64,000 nt of DNA from Pseudomonas azotoformans (GTDB lineage Bacteria > Pseudomonadota > Gammaproteobacteria > Pseudomonadales > Pseudomonadaceae): NCBI RefSeq assembly GCF_001579805.1, contig NZ_CP014546.1, positions 1,488,001 to 1,552,000 on the forward strand, given 5' to 3'. The position numbers and the translations under genes were made by a program. Under the pieces are notes generated by a model. That model was not told where the DNA came from. It did not search any database and saw only the letters and a list, made by a program, of their open reading frames with translations. This document shows positions 10,689-22,309 of this stretch, in pieces (the first letter of the stretch is position 1; every line of letters starts with the position of its first letter).

Positions 10689-11549
10689 TTAAACCGCGGC
10701 AGCGCCGCCGACGATTTCCGAGATCTCTTGGGTGATCGCAGCCTGACGCGCCTTGTTGTAGATCAGCTGCAAATCGCTGATCAGATCACCGGCGTTATCG
10801 GTAGCGTTTTTCATCGCGATCATCCGCGCCGCTTGTTCAGCTGCGTTGTTCTCGACCACCGCCTGGTACACCTGCGACTCCACGTAGCGCACCATCAAGC
10901 CGTCAAGCAGCTCTTTGGCGTCTGGTTCGTAGAGGTAGTCCCAGTGGTGCTTGAGTTCCTGATCCGGAGTCGCCACCAGTGGAATCAATTGCTCCACGGT
11001 TGGCTGCTGGGTCATGGTGTTGATGAACTTGTTGGATACCACGGAGAGGCGGTCAATCCGGCCTTCCAGGTACGCATCCAGCATCACCTTCACACTGCCG
11101 ATCAAATCATTGATCGACGGCTCTTCACCCAGGTGGCTGATAGCTGCTACGACGTTGCCGCCGAAGTTGCGGAAAAAGGCCGCACCCTTGCTACCAACAA
11201 CACACAGATCGATCTCGACGCCCTTTTCGCGGTTTACCGCCATGTCCTTGACCAGGGCCTTGAACAGGTTGGTATTCAAACCACCGCACAAACCACGGTC
11301 ACTGCTCACAACCACATAACCCACACGCTTAACTTCGCGGTCGATCATGAAGGGGTGGCGGTATTCCGGGTTGGCGTTGGCCAGATGCCCAATTACCTGG
11401 CGGATACGCTCCGCATAAGGACGGCTAGCAGCCATGCGCATTTGTGCCTTGCGCATTTTGCTGACCGCCACTTTTTCCATGGCGCTGGTAATTTTTTGCG
11501 TGCTTTTGATGCTCGCAATCTTACTGCGAATCTCTTTTGCGCCTGCCAT
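10689..11549 (-). CDS. atpG: ATP synthase F1 subunit gamma
   Basis: 286-residue central shaft. It starts [20 protein letters not shown], the N-terminal coiled-coil helix, and has the conserved [10 protein letters not shown] segment (about 85) and a C-terminal helix with [18 protein letters not shown]. It couples rotation of the c-ring to conformational changes in AtpD. Length and order are normal. Confidence 0.98.
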   Translation of the reverse strand: MAGAKEIRSKIASIKSTQKITSAMEKVAVSKMRKAQMRMAASRPYAERIRQVIGHLANANPEYRHPFMIDREVKRVGYVVVSSDRGLCGGLNTNLFKALVKDMAVNREKGVEIDLCVVGSKGAAFFRNFGGNVVAAISHLGEEPSINDLIGSVKVMLDAYLEGRIDRLSVVSNKFINTMTQQPTVEQLIPLVATPDQELKHHWDYLYEPDAKELLDGLMVRYVESQVYQAVVENNAAEQAARMIAMKNATDNAGDLISDLQLIYNKARQAAITQEISEIVGGAAAV

Positions 11550-11599
11550 GTAACACCTATCAGGTTAGCAAGCGGGAGCCTTGCGGCTCCCGCTGCGGC

Positions 11600-13144
11600 T
11601 TACCAGGTTTGGGTGGCCTTGAACTTCTCGATACCGGCTTTGAGGCCAGCGTCGATTTCGTCATTGAAGTCACCCTTCACGTTGATCTTGGCCAACAAGT
11701 CGGCGTGATCGCGGTTGAAGTAAGCAATCAGCGCTTGTTCAAAGCTGCCGACCTTGGCGATTTCGACGTCAGTCAGGAACCCACGCTCAGCGGCATACAG
11801 CGACAACGCCATGTCAGCGATCGACATTGGGGCGTATTGCTTCTGCTTCATCAGCTCGGTAACGCGCTGACCATGCTCAAGTTGCTTACGGGTCGCTTCG
11901 TCCAGGTCAGAAGCGAACTGGGCGAATGCCGCCAGTTCACGGTACTGAGCCAGAGCGGTACGGATACCACCGGAGAGCTTCTTGATGATCTTGGTCTGAG
12001 CGGCACCACCCACACGGGATACCGAAACACCGGCGTTCACTGCAGGACGGATGCCTGAGTTGAACATGGCCGATTCCAGGAAGATCTGACCGTCGGTGAT
12101 GGAAATCACGTTGGTCGGAACGAACGCGGAAACGTCGCCAGCCTGGGTTTCGATGATCGGCAGTGCGGTCAGGGAACCGGTTTTGCCGGTCACTGCGCCG
12201 TTGGTGAACTTCTCTACGTACTCTTCCGAAACGCGGGATGCGCGTTCCAGCAGACGGGAGTGGAGATAGAACACGTCGCCTGGGTAAGCTTCACGGCCTG
12301 GTGGACGGCGCAGCAGCAGGGAAATCTGGCGGTAAGCCACTGCTTGCTTGGACAGATCGTCATAAACGATCAGCGCGTCTTCACCGCGGTCGCGGAAGAA
12401 TTCACCCATGGTGCAACCGGCATACGGTGCCAGGTATTGCAGTGCAGGCGATTCCGAAGCACTGGCAGCCACGATGATCGTGTTTTTCAGTGCGCCGTTC
12501 TCTTCCAGCTTGCGAACCACGTTGGCGATGGTCGATTGCTTCTGACCAATGGCTACGTAGACGCAGAAAATGCCGCTGTCTTTCTGGTTGATGATCGCGT
12601 CGATCGCCAGAGCGGTTTTACCGATCTGACGGTCACCGATGATCAGCTCACGCTGGCCACGGCCGACAGGGATCATGGCATCGACAGCCTTGTAGCCAGT
12701 CTGTACAGGCTGGTCTACCGACTTACGCCAGATCACGCCTGGAGCAACTTTCTCGACCGCGTCGGTCTCGGTGTTGCCCAGTGGACCTTTGCCGTCAACA
12801 GGGTTACCCAGTGCGTCGACTACGCGACCCAGCAGTTCCTTACCAACCGGAACCTCCAGGATGCGGCCTGTGCACTTGGCGCTCATGCCTTCAGCCAGAG
12901 ACTGGTAAGCGCCCAGGATTACGGCACCTACGGAGTCCTGCTCCAGGTTGAGGGCCATACCGAAGACGCCGCCCGGAAACTCGATCATCTCGCCGGACAT
13001 TACGTCGGCCAGACCGTGAATCCGCACGATACCGTCAGATACGCTGACGACAGTGCCTTCGTTACGGGCTTGGGAGGTCACATCGAGCTTGTCGATGCGG
13101 CCCTTGATAATTTCACTTATTTCGGAAGGATTGAGTTGCTGCAT
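11600..13144 (-). CDS. atpA: ATP synthase F1 subunit alpha
   Basis: 514-residue non-catalytic nucleotide-binding subunit of F1. The P-loop [15 protein letters not shown] (about 170) and [14 protein letters not shown] (about 270) are present, together with the N-terminal beta-barrel (about 25-95) and C-terminal helical domain. The start [14 protein letters not shown] matches the usual AtpA N-terminus. It stands between atpH and atpG. Confidence 0.98.
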   Translation of the reverse strand: MQQLNPSEISEIIKGRIDKLDVTSQARNEGTVVSVSDGIVRIHGLADVMSGEMIEFPGGVFGMALNLEQDSVGAVILGAYQSLAEGMSAKCTGRILEVPVGKELLGRVVDALGNPVDGKGPLGNTETDAVEKVAPGVIWRKSVDQPVQTGYKAVDAMIPVGRGQRELIIGDRQIGKTALAIDAIINQKDSGIFCVYVAIGQKQSTIANVVRKLEENGALKNTIIVAASASESPALQYLAPYAGCTMGEFFRDRGEDALIVYDDLSKQAVAYRQISLLLRRPPGREAYPGDVFYLHSRLLERASRVSEEYVEKFTNGAVTGKTGSLTALPIIETQAGDVSAFVPTNVISITDGQIFLESAMFNSGIRPAVNAGVSVSRVGGAAQTKIIKKLSGGIRTALAQYRELAAFAQFASDLDEATRKQLEHGQRVTELMKQKQYAPMSIADMALSLYAAERGFLTDVEIAKVGSFEQALIAYFNRDHADLLAKINVKGDFNDEIDAGLKAGIEKFKATQTW

Positions 13145-13165
13145 TGCTCTGCTGCCCCTTCAAAC

Positions 13166-13702
13166 TCAAGATTTCAATGCTTCGGCAAGATTCGCGAGTT
13201 TGCCGCGAATCGAGCCATCGATAACCAGGTCGCCGGCGCGAATGACAATGCCCCCAATGAGGGACTTGTCTTCCGCAACTTGCAGGCGCACTTCCCGGTC
13301 GAGTCGTGCACTGAGAACCTTGGCGAGTTTGTCTTGCTGTTCTTGGTTCAATGCAAAAGCACTGGTCACTTCAACGTCTACCGACTTCTCTTGCTCGGCC
13401 TTGTACAGGTCGAACAGAGCGGCAATCTCCGGCAGAAGCAGGAGACGGTCGTTTTCGGCAACGACGTGGATGAAGTTCTGTACCTTCACATCGAACTTGT
13501 CGCCGCACACTTCAATAAAAGTGGCGGCCTTGTCTGCGCTCGTCAGTCGCGGGGCCTTGAGCACGCGCTGCATCGTGTCGTCTTGCGACACTGCTGCAGC
13601 CAGGCCGAGCATGGCTGACCAAGAGGCCAGCTGCTGGTGGGCCTGGGCGTGCTCGAAGGCTGCCTTAGCGTAAGGTCGGGCCAACGTGGTCAATTCTGCC
13701 AT
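13166..13702 (-). CDS. atpH: ATP synthase F1 subunit delta
   Basis: 178-residue delta subunit, which caps the F1 head and holds the peripheral stalk. The N-terminal helical bundle starts [19 protein letters not shown]. The C-terminal part contains [22 protein letters not shown] (read as two overlapping short motifs, GGIVIRAGD and DGSIRGKL), the family signature. Length is normal and the gene sits 12 bases after atpF. Confidence 0.97.
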   Translation of the reverse strand: MAELTTLARPYAKAAFEHAQAHQQLASWSAMLGLAAAVSQDDTMQRVLKAPRLTSADKAATFIEVCGDKFDVKVQNFIHVVAENDRLLLLPEIAALFDLYKAEQEKSVDVEVTSAFALNQEQQDKLAKVLSARLDREVRLQVAEDKSLIGGIVIRAGDLVIDGSIRGKLANLAEALKS

Positions 13703-13714
13703 GATCGCCCTCGC

Positions 13715-14185
13715 TTAAATTTCAGCAGCCAGTTTGTTTACCAGCTCCGCGTGCGCGTTTTGATCGATTGTGGCACCCAGGATCTTCTCAGCACCGCCGA
13801 CGGCCAGAGCACCCAGTTGGGCACGCAGCGCATCTTTGACACCGTTCAGTTCCTGCTCGATCTCGGCCTGAGCCTGAACCTTCACACGGTCAGCGTCGAT
13901 ACGGGCTTTTTCAACAGCCTCTTCAACGATCTGGTTACCGCGTTTCTTGGCTTGCTCAATGATTTCGGCTGCTTGAGCTTTCGCTTCGCGCAGTTGTTGA
14001 CCCGCTTTATCTTGGGCCAACTCCAGGTCGCGAGCTGCTCGTGCTGCAGCGTCCAGCCCATCCGCGATCTTCTTCTGACGTTCGTGCAGAGCTGCGATGA
14101 CCGGAGGCCATACGAACTTCATGCAGAAAACGACAAAAATCAAGAACGCTAAGGACTGACCAATAATGGTTGCATTAATGTTCAC
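13715..14185 (-). CDS. atpF: ATP synthase Fo subunit b
   Basis: 156-residue membrane-anchored stator stalk. One N-terminal membrane helix (about 5-27, [18 protein letters not shown]) is followed by a long charged coiled coil. A longer frame begins at 14221, but the GTG at 14185 preceded by GAGG gives the canonical N-terminus [10 protein letters not shown] and the usual 156 residues. Two copies form the dimeric peripheral stalk that meets AtpH. Confidence 0.95.
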   Translation of the reverse strand: MNINATIIGQSLAFLIFVVFCMKFVWPPVIAALHERQKKIADGLDAAARAARDLELAQDKAGQQLREAKAQAAEIIEQAKKRGNQIVEEAVEKARIDADRVKVQAQAEIEQELNGVKDALRAQLGALAVGGAEKILGATIDQNAHAELVNKLAAEI

Positions 14186-14241
14186 GCCAATACCTCGCTC
14201 ATTCGTTGCACAACACACCAATCACTCGAAAAGACGAGTGA

Positions 14242-14514
<273 letters not shown>

Positions 14515-14587
14515 TTACGTCGTATGGTTTAGGTTTTTTAGATTTTAAAGCGGTAAAACAAATCGTTTCATAGCCCGGTAGGGCCTA

Positions 14588-14609
14588 CCTTCCCGTTTGA
14601 CCGGGAAGG
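14588..14609 (-). other. Hairpin in the atpB-atpE spacer
   Basis: The 134-base atpB-atpE gap holds the inverted repeat CCTTCCCG, six bases, CGGGAAGG. There is no T run directly after it, so it is more likely an mRNA processing or stability element than a terminator. Such spacers may help raise atpE expression relative to its neighbours; that is inference. Confidence 0.5.
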
Positions 14610-14633
14610 ACATCAGACTAGTCGAGACTGGTC

Positions 14634-15927
<1,294 letters not shown>

Positions 15928-16001
15928 CACTCTTGCTCCTCAATGGTCGGCTGCCGGAAATCAATAACTTGGCATAATTTGTGCCGACAAAATGCGCGCA
16001 G

Positions 16002-16030
16002 AGTATAGGGGCGGTTCTGCCCCTATTCAA
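16002..16030 (-). promoter_or_regulatory. Predicted sigma-70 promoter of the atp operon with inverted repeat in the spacer
   Basis: On the minus strand TTGAAT (16025-16030) and TATACT (16002-16007) are 17 bases apart, 75 bases upstream of atpI. An 8-base inverted repeat ATAGGGGC / GCCCCTAT (16005-16026) fills the spacer and touches both boxes. It could be a repressor site or the end of the parB transcript. Confidence 0.7.
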
Positions 16031-16075
16031 CTGTCGGGTAGTGATTTCCGATCACACGCTACATAAGCAAATGTT

Positions 16076-16948
16076 TCAGCGGATGTGGGCAAGGACGCCC
16101 TGGAGCTCATCGAGCGAGTTATAACCGATGACCAATTGCCCTTTGCCTTTCTTGCCGTGGCGAATTTGCACCGCAGAGCCCAGGCGCTCGGCCAGGCGCT
16201 GCTCGAGACGGGCGATATCCGGATCAGGTTTGGCCGTTTCGACCGGTGCAGGTTTGCCGCTGAGCCACTGGCGAACCAGCGCCTCGGTCTGGCGAACGGT
16301 GAGCCCCCGTGCGACAACGTGTCGCGCCCCTTCAACCTGTTGATTTTCCGGCAAACCGAGCAAAGCACGGGCGTGCCCCATCTCCAGGTCGCCGTGGGAC
16401 AACATGGTCTTGATGACTTCCGGCAGCGCTATCAAACGCAGCAAGTTGGACACGGTCACGCGGGATTTACCCACCGCCTCGGCCACTTGTTGCTGGGTCA
16501 GCTGGAACTCCTGCTGCAAACGCTGCAGGGCGATCGCTTCCTCGATCGGGTTGAGGTCTTCGCGCTGGATGTTTTCGATCAACGCCATGGCGATGGCGGT
16601 TTCATCTGGTACGTCGCGCACCATCGCTGGGATGGTTTCCTTACCGGCCTGCTGGCTTGCGCGCCAGCGCCGCTCACCGGCGATGATTTCAAAGCGGCCG
16701 CCGCCAATCGGGCGAACCACAATCGGCTGCATCACGCCCTGGGCCTTGATCGAATTGGCCAGTTCCTCCAGCGCCTGGGGATCCATGTCCCGGCGTGGCT
16801 GGTATTTGCCGCGCTGGATCAAGTCCAGGGGCAGGTGTTGCAGCTCGCGCTCGTCGGCCTGCACCGCTTGTTCTTCAAGCGATGTGACGGTCGGACCACT
16901 CAACAGTGCATCCAGTCCACGTCCGAGACCTCGTTTCTTGACGGCCAT
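16076..16948 (-). CDS. parB: Chromosome partitioning protein ParB
   Basis: 290-residue centromere-binding CTPase that loads at parS and spreads along DNA to help origin segregation. ParB/Srx fold with GERRWRASQQAG (about 95-106), the arginine-rich nucleotide motif, then a helix-turn-helix around LTQQQVAEAVGKSRVTVSN (about 160) and a C-terminal dimerisation domain. It starts 9 bases after the parA stop. Candidate parS sites lie at 28475, 29105 and 31661. Confidence 0.98.
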   Translation of the reverse strand: MAVKKRGLGRGLDALLSGPTVTSLEEQAVQADERELQHLPLDLIQRGKYQPRRDMDPQALEELANSIKAQGVMQPIVVRPIGGGRFEIIAGERRWRASQQAGKETIPAMVRDVPDETAIAMALIENIQREDLNPIEEAIALQRLQQEFQLTQQQVAEAVGKSRVTVSNLLRLIALPEVIKTMLSHGDLEMGHARALLGLPENQQVEGARHVVARGLTVRQTEALVRQWLSGKPAPVETAKPDPDIARLEQRLAERLGSAVQIRHGKKGKGQLVIGYNSLDELQGVLAHIR

Positions 16949-16957
16949 GGGGATTCC

Positions 16958-17755
16958 TTAAGTTGGCTGGGCTGCAGCGGTGCGTGAGTTGCGGCGTTGA
17001 CGGCGAACCATCTCGCCAGCCAGGGCCAGGTAGGCAATGGCGCCGCGCGAGGACTTGTCGTACGCCAGCGCGGGCATGCCGTAGCTTGGCGCTTCGGCCA
17101 GACGGATGTTGCGCGGGATCACGGTGTCGTAAAGCTGATCACCAAAGTGTTCCTTGAGCTGCGCCGACACATCGTTCATCAGGCTCAGGCGCGGATCGAA
17201 CATGGTCCGCAGCAGGCCTTCGATCTGCAGGTTCGGATTGAGCAACTCGGCGATGCGCTTGATGTTATCCACAAGGTCGCTCAACCCTTCCAGTGCGTAG
17301 TACTCGCACTGCATGGGGATAATCACCCCATCGGCGGCCACCAACGCATTCAGCGTCAGCATCGACAGCGACGGTGGGCAGTCGATCAAAATGTAATCGT
17401 AATTCTCGCGGATCGGCGCCAAGGCGCTGCGCAGACGGCTTTCCTTCATCTGCATTTCCAGCAGCACCACTTCCGCCGCGGTCAAATCGCGGTTGGCCGG
17501 CAGCAGTTGATAACCACCGTGTTCGGAGTAGTGCATGGCCTGGGCCAGGTCACACTCGCCAATCAGCAAGTCGTAGACCGAGTTTTCCAGGCCGTGTTTA
17601 TCCACACCGCTACCCATGGTGGCGTTGCCCTGTGGATCGAGATCGATCAACAGCACCCGGCGCTTGGTGGCGACCAGGGATGCTGCGAGGTTGATGCAGG
17701 TGGTGGTTTTGCCCACGCCACCTTTCTGGTTCGCTATCGCGAATACCTTAGCCAT
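16958..17755 (-). CDS. parA: Chromosome partitioning ATPase ParA
   Basis: 265-residue deviant-Walker ATPase that acts with ParB. The motif KGGVGKTT (about 10-17) and DLDPQGNAT (about 39) are present, then DYILIDCPPSLSML. A frame opening at TTG 17773 adds MGTQAR, but MAKVFAIANQKGG at 17755 is the standard N-terminus. The gene follows rsmG closely. Confidence 0.96.
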   Translation of the reverse strand: MAKVFAIANQKGGVGKTTTCINLAASLVATKRRVLLIDLDPQGNATMGSGVDKHGLENSVYDLLIGECDLAQAMHYSEHGGYQLLPANRDLTAAEVVLLEMQMKESRLRSALAPIRENYDYILIDCPPSLSMLTLNALVAADGVIIPMQCEYYALEGLSDLVDNIKRIAELLNPNLQIEGLLRTMFDPRLSLMNDVSAQLKEHFGDQLYDTVIPRNIRLAEAPSYGMPALAYDKSSRGAIAYLALAGEMVRRQRRNSRTAAAQPT

Positions 17756-17773
17756 TCTTGCTTGTGTTCCCAA

Positions 17774-18418
17774 TCATGCCGTGCGGCGCAGTATCAGCAG
17801 ATGGCGTTGGCCTTGGCAACCGGGTACGGCCAAGGCGTGTTCGCTATCGAGGTGGAAGTCTGCCGGCAATGCTAACAGCTCATCGCTTGGATGGACGCCC
17901 TTCATTGCCAGCCAGCGCGTATCGCGGTCGCCGAGGTGGCGTGTCCAGTTGCTGAAGTTCTCCATGCTGCTGAAGGCCCTGGAAACAATTCCGTTGAAAG
18001 GCTGTTCAGGCGTGAAGGCTTCGACGCGACTGTGGATAACGTGCAGGTTATCCAGCTTGAGTTCGAGTTTGACCTGGGTCAGGAAGCGGGTTTTCTTGCC
18101 GTTGCTGTCCAGGCAGGTCACTTGGGACTCGGGAAACAGGATGGCCAACGGAATGCCAGGCATACCGCCGCCACTGCCCACGTCCAACCAGCGACCGTTT
18201 TCGATGAAGGGCATCACGCTCAAGCTGTCGAGCAAGTGACGGGACACCATTTCGTCGGGATCACGCACCGCGGTCAGGTTGTAAGCCTTGTTCCATTTGA
18301 TCAACAACGCCAAATACCCCAACAGCAACTCATGCTGGGTTTCGGTCAGGTCGACGCCCAACTGGCGTGCACCTGTGGATAACTCTTCTGCGTGTTGCGA
18401 GGTGACCAACGAACTCAA
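17774..18418 (-). CDS. rsmG: 16S rRNA (guanine-527-N7)-methyltransferase
   Basis: 214-residue SAM-dependent methyltransferase (GidB) acting on G527 of 16S rRNA. The motif [16 protein letters not shown] (about 67-82) binds SAM and [15 protein letters not shown] is conserved in the family. The start is a TTG at 18418 that overlaps the true mnmG stop (18415-18417), consistent with coupling. Confidence 0.94.
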   Translation of the reverse strand: MSSLVTSQHAEELSTGARQLGVDLTETQHELLLGYLALLIKWNKAYNLTAVRDPDEMVSRHLLDSLSVMPFIENGRWLDVGSGGGMPGIPLAILFPESQVTCLDSNGKKTRFLTQVKLELKLDNLHVIHSRVEAFTPEQPFNGIVSRAFSSMENFSNWTRHLGDRDTRWLAMKGVHPSDELLALPADFHLDSEHALAVPGCQGQRHLLILRRTA

Positions 18419-20311
18419 GCGCTTTGCTCCAACTGACGGCCCGCGCCGCGTTTTTTCAAATGAATCATCAACAGCGAAATGGCTGCCGGAGTGACGCCGG
18501 GGATACGTGAAGCCTGGCCCAATGTCTCGGGGCGAGTTATCCCCAGCTTGCTTTGGATTTCTTTCGACAGCCCGGAAATCCCGGTGTAATCGATATCCGC
18601 AGGCAGCTTGGTGTCTTCACTGGCGCGCAGGCGAGCGATCTCGTCCTGTTGGCGGTCAATGTAACCGGCGTATTTGGTCTTGATTTCGACCTGCTCGGCG
18701 ACCTGGGGATCTTCTGCGCCCTGGCCCGGTCACTTCGACCAGACCAGCGTAGTCGATTTCCGGACGCGACAGCAGGTTGAGCAAGTTGTATTCGTGGGTC
18801 AGCGGCGTGCCGAATTTTTCAGCGATCGCGTCGCCTTGTTCGGTGCCAGGGCGAACCCAGGTGCTTTTCAGACGCTGTTCTTCCAACGCAATGCTTTCGC
18901 GTTTTTTGCAGAAGGCTTCCCAACGCGCGTCATCGACCAAGCCCAGCTCACGACCTTTTTCGGTCAGACGCAGGTCAGCGTTGTCTTCGCGCAGGATCAA
19001 ACGGTATTCCGCCCGGGAAGTGAACATCCGGTACGGTTCCTGGGTGCCCAGGGTGATCAGGTCATCGACCAGTACGCCGATATACGCTTCGTCGCGACGC
19101 GGGCACCAGCTGTCTTTGCCTTGTGCACGCAATGCTGCGTTGGTTCCGGCCAGCAAACCTTGGGCGCCGGCTTCTTCGTAACCGGTAGTGCCGTTGATTT
19201 GGCCGGCGAAGAACAGACCGCCAATCACTTTGGTTTCCAGGCTGTACTTCAGGTCGCGCGGGTCGAAGTAGTCGTATTCGATGGCGTAGCCCGGACGCAC
19301 GATGTGTGCGTTTTCCATGCCACGGATCGATTGCACGATCTGGATTTGCACGTCGAACGGCAGGGAAGTGGAAATCCCGTTCGGGTACAGCTCATGGGTG
19401 GTCAAGCCTTCGGGCTCGATGAACACCTGGTGGCTTTCCTTATCGGCAAAGCGGTGGATCTTGTCTTCGATCGATGGGCAATAACGCGGGCCGATCCCTT
19501 CGATTACCCCGGAGTACATCGGCGAACGGTCGAGGTTCGCGGCAATGATTTCGTGGGTGCGGGCATTGGTGTGGGTGATCCAGCAGCTCACCTGTTTCGG
19601 GTGCTGCTCTTTGGAGCCCATGAACGACATGACCGGAATCGGCGTGTCGCCGGCCTGTTCGGTCATCACCGAGAAATCCACAGAACGCCCGTCGATACGC
19701 GGCGGAGTCCCGGTTTTCAGGCGGCCGACACGCAGCGGTAATTCACGCAGGCGTTTTGCCAGGGCAATCGACGGCGGATCACCGGCGCGACCGCCGGAAT
19801 AGTTCTGCATACCGATGTGGATAAGTCCGCCGAGGAACGTCCCGGTGGTTAACACCACGGATTCTGCGAAGAAACGCAGGCCCATTTGCGTGACAACACC
19901 CCGTACCAGGTCTTGTTCGACGATCAGGTCATCCGCGGCTTGTTGAAATATCCACAGGTTCGGCTGGTTTTCCAGGGTTTCGCGCACGGCCGCCTTGTAC
20001 AGGATACGGTCGGCTTGAGCCCGGGTAGCCCGTACGGCGGGGCCTTTGCGGCTGTTGAGCACGCGAAATTGAATACCACCCTTATCGGTAGCCATGGCCA
20101 TCACGCCGCCAAGGGCATCGATTTCCTTGACCAGATGGCTTTTGCCGATCCCACCAATGGCAGGGTTGCAACTCATTGCTCCGAGGGTTTCCACGTTATG
20201 CGTCAACAACAGGGTTTTTACGCCCATGCGTGCTGACGCCAGTGCTGCCTCGGTACCGGCATGACCGCCGCCGATGACGATCACTTCAAAACGGGAAGGG
20301 AAATCCACCAC
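18415..20311 (-). pseudogene. mnmG: tRNA uridine-5-carboxymethylaminomethyl modification enzyme MnmG, out of frame near the C-terminus as read
   Basis: MnmG (GidA) binds FAD and, with MnmE, modifies the wobble uridine of several tRNAs. The main frame (18656-20311) gives 551 residues with [10 protein letters not shown] (FAD, about 12) and signature [13 protein letters not shown], but it ends in a nonsense tail [12 protein letters not shown]. In the next frame the normal C-terminus continues: [19 protein letters not shown], then [29 protein letters not shown] and a stop at 18415. One extra base in the C run at 18725-18727 (GGCCAG read as GGGCCAG) accounts for it; the span is 632 codons plus one base. 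The C-terminal domain binds MnmE, so a real frameshift would probably abolish function. A sequencing error is the likelier cause, given two like cases in this window. Confidence 0.95.
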
Positions 20312-20859
20312 GCACCTCGTGCCTGCTTATGTAGGTAATCAGGAATTGTCTGTTGAAAGGGTTTTGGAGCAATGGCTGCAAGTATAGGGACTTAGCCCTT
20401 CCTAAAGAACCCTTTGCACAAAATTTAACCAGCTGTGGATGAATCACAGACAATAGAAATTAAAAGAGAGAAATTTATTAAATCTTTGTTTTTATGTTTA
20501 TTTCTATGTAGCTACCTTTCTGTGGATAGATCTCTACAGGCCTTTGTTTACGCTGTGTACAGCGATTCAAAAGTCTGTGGTCATGTGCCAATGAGGGGCT
20601 TGGATAAGTGCTTTAAGCCTGTGGATTAAACAGGGGCTTATCCACAGGCGGTTTTTTACTCAGGTTTCAGGCCCTGTTATCAACTGGGCACAGAGGCGGT
20701 TATTCACAGGGCTTAATCCACAGAAAAGTGCCTGCGCGACCAAATGACGCCCACGCAAAAGCCGCCACAACCAGTGGAGTCGTTCAAAAAATGGATTGAA
20801 ATGCCCTGAAGTGGGCGAAATAGACAGGCGCGAATGGCCTGTCTATGGGCAACGAGGGG
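20312..20859. other. Non-coding mnmG-mnmE region with DnaA-box cluster, candidate second origin-like element
   Basis: This 548-base gap has no convincing gene. An AT-rich stretch (about 20450-20515) is followed by DnaA-box-like 9-mers: one perfect TTATCCACA at 20638-20646 and one-mismatch copies at 20434, 20521, 20620, 20700 and 20714. This resembles the oriC arrangement near dnaA. Pseudomonas have been reported to carry more than one cloned origin-active fragment in this part of the chromosome. Activity here is inferred. Confidence 0.6.
20820..20846 (-). terminator. Possible terminator after mnmE
   Basis: Perfect 10-base inverted repeat ATAGACAGGC / GCCTGTCTAT with a 7-base loop, 14 bases past the mnmE stop. 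The minus-strand sequence after it has only three T, so termination may be weak. Confidence 0.5.
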
Positions 20860-22230
20860 TTATTTACCGATACAGAAGCTGGAAAAAATCCGCCCCAGTA
20901 GATCGTCGGAGCTAAATGCGCCGGTGATTTCGCCCAACAGTTGCTGTGCCTGACGTAAATCCTCAGCCAGCAGCTCCCCTGCGCCCGCCAAGGTCAGCTG
21001 TGCCCGGCCGTGCTCCAACGCTGCGCTCGCATGGCGCAACGCCTCCAGATGCCTGCGGCGTGCGCTGAAGCTGCTTTCCGAGGTCTGCTCGTAGCCCATG
21101 CAGGCCTTGAGGTGCTCGCGTAGCAACTCCAGACCATCCCCTGCCGCTTTCGCGCTCAGGCTGATGGTGACATGGCCATCGGCGCTGGTTTCCATGGCAA
21201 TGGCCTCACCGGTCAGGTCGGCCTTGTTACGGATCAAGGTGACTTTCGCCGGGTCCGGTCGTTGCTCAAGGAATTCCGGCCACAGTGCAAAAGGGTCCAC
21301 GGCCTCAGGCGCGGTGGCATCGACCACCAACAGCACCCGATCCGCTTCACTGATGGCTTTGAGCGCTCGTTCTACGCCAATCTTTTCCACCTGGTCATCG
21401 GTATCGCGCAAGCCAGCGGTGTCGACCACGTGCAGGGGCATACCGTCGATGTGGATATGTTCACGCAGGATATCCCGCGTCGTGCCAGCGATCTCGGTAA
21501 CAATCGCCGCTTCACGCCCCGCCAGGGCGTTGAGCAGGCTGGATTTGCCGGCATTGGGCCGACCGGCAATCACCACGGTCATGCCATCGCGCAACAAAGC
21601 GCCCTGCCCGGCTTCACGCAGTACTGTGGATAACTCATCGCGGACTTTATCCAGCATCGCCAAGACGTGGCCATCGGCGAGAAAATCGATTTCTTCCTCC
21701 GGGAAATCAATTGCCGCCTCGACGTAGATACGCAGGCTGATCAACTGCTCGGTCAGGTTATGCACACGCAGGGAAAACGCACCCTGCAGCGAGCGCAGTG
21801 CATTGCGTGCTGCCTGTGCAGAACTGGCTTCGATCAAGTCAGCGATGGCTTCGGCCTGGGCGAGGTCGAGTTTGTCGTTCAGGAAGGCGCGTTCACTGAA
21901 CTCTCCTGGGCGAGCCAAGCGGCAGCCCAATTGCAGGCAACGCTGCAACAACATATCCAGCACAACCGGGCCGCCGTGACCCTGCAATTCCAAGACATCT
22001 TCGCCGGTGAATGAGTTTGGTCCAGGGAAGTAAATGGCCAGCCCCTCATCCAACACACTTTTGTCAGCATCGAGGAATGGCCCGTAATGGGCATATCGCG
22101 GCTTCAATTCGCGGCCGCTGATAGCCTCGGCCGCCTTGCCGGCGAGCGGTCCGGAGATACGAACGATACCGACACCGCCGCGACCTTGAGCGGTAGCGAC
22201 AGCAGCGATGGTTTCACGAGGAGCGCTCAT
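20860..22230 (-). CDS. mnmE: tRNA modification GTPase MnmE
   Basis: 456-residue GTPase that works with MnmG on wobble uridine. N-terminal folate-binding domain (about 1-120), helical domain with an inserted G domain: P-loop [12 protein letters not shown] (about 223), GTTRDI (about 249), DTAGLRDT (about 270) and NKAD (about 335). It ends FCIGK with the conserved C-terminal Cys. Length is normal. Confidence 0.98.
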   Translation of the reverse strand: MSAPRETIAAVATAQGRGGVGIVRISGPLAGKAAEAISGRELKPRYAHYGPFLDADKSVLDEGLAIYFPGPNSFTGEDVLELQGHGGPVVLDMLLQRCLQLGCRLARPGEFSERAFLNDKLDLAQAEAIADLIEASSAQAARNALRSLQGAFSLRVHNLTEQLISLRIYVEAAIDFPEEEIDFLADGHVLAMLDKVRDELSTVLREAGQGALLRDGMTVVIAGRPNAGKSSLLNALAGREAAIVTEIAGTTRDILREHIHIDGMPLHVVDTAGLRDTDDQVEKIGVERALKAISEADRVLLVVDATAPEAVDPFALWPEFLEQRPDPAKVTLIRNKADLTGEAIAMETSADGHVTISLSAKAAGDGLELLREHLKACMGYEQTSESSFSARRRHLEALRHASAALEHGRAQLTLAGAGELLAEDLRQAQQLLGEITGAFSSDDLLGRIFSSFCIGK

Positions 22231-22265
22231 CAGCAGGTTCCAGAACTAAAGTGACGGAAAGCAAA

Positions 22266-22284
22266 ACGCCCCACTAGGGGGCGT
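22266..22284 (-). terminator. Terminator after yidC
   Basis: Stem ACGCCCC / GGGGCGT with a 5-base loop; on the minus strand followed by TTTTGCTTT. It lies 25 bases past the yidC stop, next to a perfect DnaA box at 22294-22302. Confidence 0.7.
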
Positions 22285-22309
22285 CTTGAGTGGTTATCCA
22301 CAGAGTAAA

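Noticed and set aside
20435..20629. 64-residue frame between mnmG and mnmE
   Set aside because: It lies in AT-rich, DnaA-box-containing DNA, lacks a ribosome site and has no recognisable features.
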